DNA from: JBGAQP01 sp044220635
GTDB lineage: Bacteria > Pseudomonadota > Gammaproteobacteria > Burkholderiales > Usitatibacteraceae
NCBI GenBank assembly: GCA_044220635.1
Contig: JBGAQP010000032.1
Coordinates: forward strand, 1-34,084
DNA length: 34,084 nt
Direction: 5' to 3'
Part shown: one piece after another, positions 33,473-34,084 of the stretch
Layout: each line of letters begins with the position of its first letter
How positions within the stretch are numbered: the stretch's first letter is position 1
The notes under the pieces: model-generated
What the model was told of the DNA's origin: nothing
Databases searched by the model: none
The model's input: the letters and a program-made list of their open reading frames with translations, nothing else
Program-made: the position numbers and the translations under genes

Positions 33473-34084
33473 ATGACCCACAAGCTGCGCACAACGCTCG
33501 TCGCGCTCGCGATTGCGGCGGCCCTCGCCGGCCCGGCCCGGGCCGACTCGAAGAACGACCCGATGATCGTGGAAGCGCGGGCGAACGCCGCCCAGTCGAT
33601 CCTCGAGATCCGCGGCTTCAACCTCGCGGGGACGAAGCCCGTGCTGGTCCTGGGCTCCCTTCCCACGCCGCTGCAGATCCTCAGCACGACCTCCACGCGC
33701 ATGGAAGCGCTGCTGCCCGCGGGCCTCGAGCCGGGCAGCTACCTGCTTTCGCTCACCGTGAAGAAGAAGGAGAAGGACGGCCGCGACGATGACGACGCCC
33801 GGGGCGACGAGTTCTGGGTGACGATCGGCGCGCAGGGGCCGGCGGGCAGGGACGGCAAGGACGGCGTCGCGGGTCCCACCGGCCCGACCGGCGCGACGGG
33901 GCCGATGGGTCCGCAAGGGCCGGCGGGCCTGACGGGTGCGACTGGACCCCAAGGCCTTGCCGGTCCCCCGGGGCCGCCCGGTGCCTCGGGGGCCGCCTGC
34001 ATCGCGGGAGACCGGGTCGAGTGCTACACCGGTCCCGCGGAAACCCGCGGCGTCGGCGCCTGTCTCGCGGGCAAGAGGACCTGC
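33473..34084 (+). CDS. Exported collagen-like protein with IPT-like domain, 5' part (runs off right edge)
   Basis: An open frame of 204 codons with no stop before the window end. A signal peptide covers residues 1-25 (LRTTLVALAIAAALAGPARA). Residues about 28-115 look like an IPT/TIG beta-sandwich (SILEIRGFNLAG, LPAGLEPGSYLLSLTV), interrupted by a charged loop KKKEKDGRDDDDARGDE. Then 19 uninterrupted Gly-X-Y triplets (33827-33997) include GPAGRDGKDG and AGPPGPPGASG, a collagen-like triple-helix region. After it comes a cysteine-containing segment (DRVECYTGPAETRGVGAC) of the MopE-type Cys-repeat kind. Such proteins are exported or surface-attached and trimerise through the Gly-X-Y region. It follows the STAND-BTAD regulator by 104 bases, with a terminator, a direct repeat and a good ribosome-binding site between. 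Function unknown; adhesion or surface structure is a guess. Confidence 0.88.
   Translation, partial: MTHKLRTTLVALAIAAALAGPARADSKNDPMIVEARANAAQSILEIRGFNLAGTKPVLVLGSLPTPLQILSTTSTRMEALLPAGLEPGSYLLSLTVKKKEKDGRDDDDARGDEFWVTIGAQGPAGRDGKDGVAGPTGPTGATGPMGPQGPAGLTGATGPQGLAGPPGPPGASGAACIAGDRVECYTGPAETRGVGACLAGKRTC

Noticed and set aside
33827..33997. Tandem DNA repeat or CRISPR-like array
   Set aside because: The periodicity comes from Gly-X-Y codons in a coding frame. There are no conserved spacer/repeat units.

Overview
The window is very GC-rich, with densely packed protein-coding DNA and short intergenic gaps. The gene families point to a Gram-negative betaproteobacterium: an intracellular PHB depolymerase with a PhaM-type granule protein, a complete Na+-translocating NADH:quinone oxidoreductase (NQR) operon with apbE and nqrM, a complete type II secretion (T2SS) cluster gspC to gspN, and an OmpR-type two-component pair. 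The taxonomic placement is an inference from gene content; the window has no rRNA or tRNA gene. No transposase, integrase, phage gene or CRISPR array was found, and most of the window looks like core chromosome.

Layout from left to right. Positions 1-446 (-) hold the 5' part of an exported protein that leaves the window. Diverging from it is a response regulator/sensor kinase pair (556-2581, +). Next come a DUF202 membrane protein and a prolyl aminopeptidase (2554-3918, -). A PHA-granule pair, phaZ-phaM (4061-5716, +), converges tail to tail on the NQR operon (13377 down to 5713, -), whose order is nqrA-B-C-D-E-F, a CBS-domain gene, apbE, nqrM. Upstream of nqrA is a 138-bp gap with a clean FNR-type palindrome, then a stand-alone cyclic-nucleotide-binding-domain gene.

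From 30074 down to 14067 (-) runs one almost continuous array: an orphan family-5 solute-binding protein, gspC, a 117-bp gap with a hairpin and T-tract, gspD-E-F-G-H-I-J-K-L-M-N, a YheT-type hydrolase, a phosphomannomutase/phosphoglucomutase and a zinc-less quinone-oxidoreductase-like protein. Most junctions are ATGA, TGATG or GTGA overlaps, so translational coupling is likely.

The right end is the most unusual part. A 1078-residue MalT-like STAND ATPase (30132-33368, +) carries a SARP-type winged helix plus BTAD domain at its C-terminus. A terminator-like hairpin follows, then an 11-bp-spaced direct repeat, then an exported IPT-like/collagen-like protein that runs off the window (33473-34084, +). 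The regulator probably controls that surface protein, but this is inferred from position and family only.

Taken together, the genes cover sodium-motive respiration, carbon-reserve turnover, protein export to the outside, and sensing. No wholly new multi-gene system can be proven. The best leads are the regulator/collagen module, the CBS protein embedded in the NQR operon, and the FNR-type site in front of nqrA.
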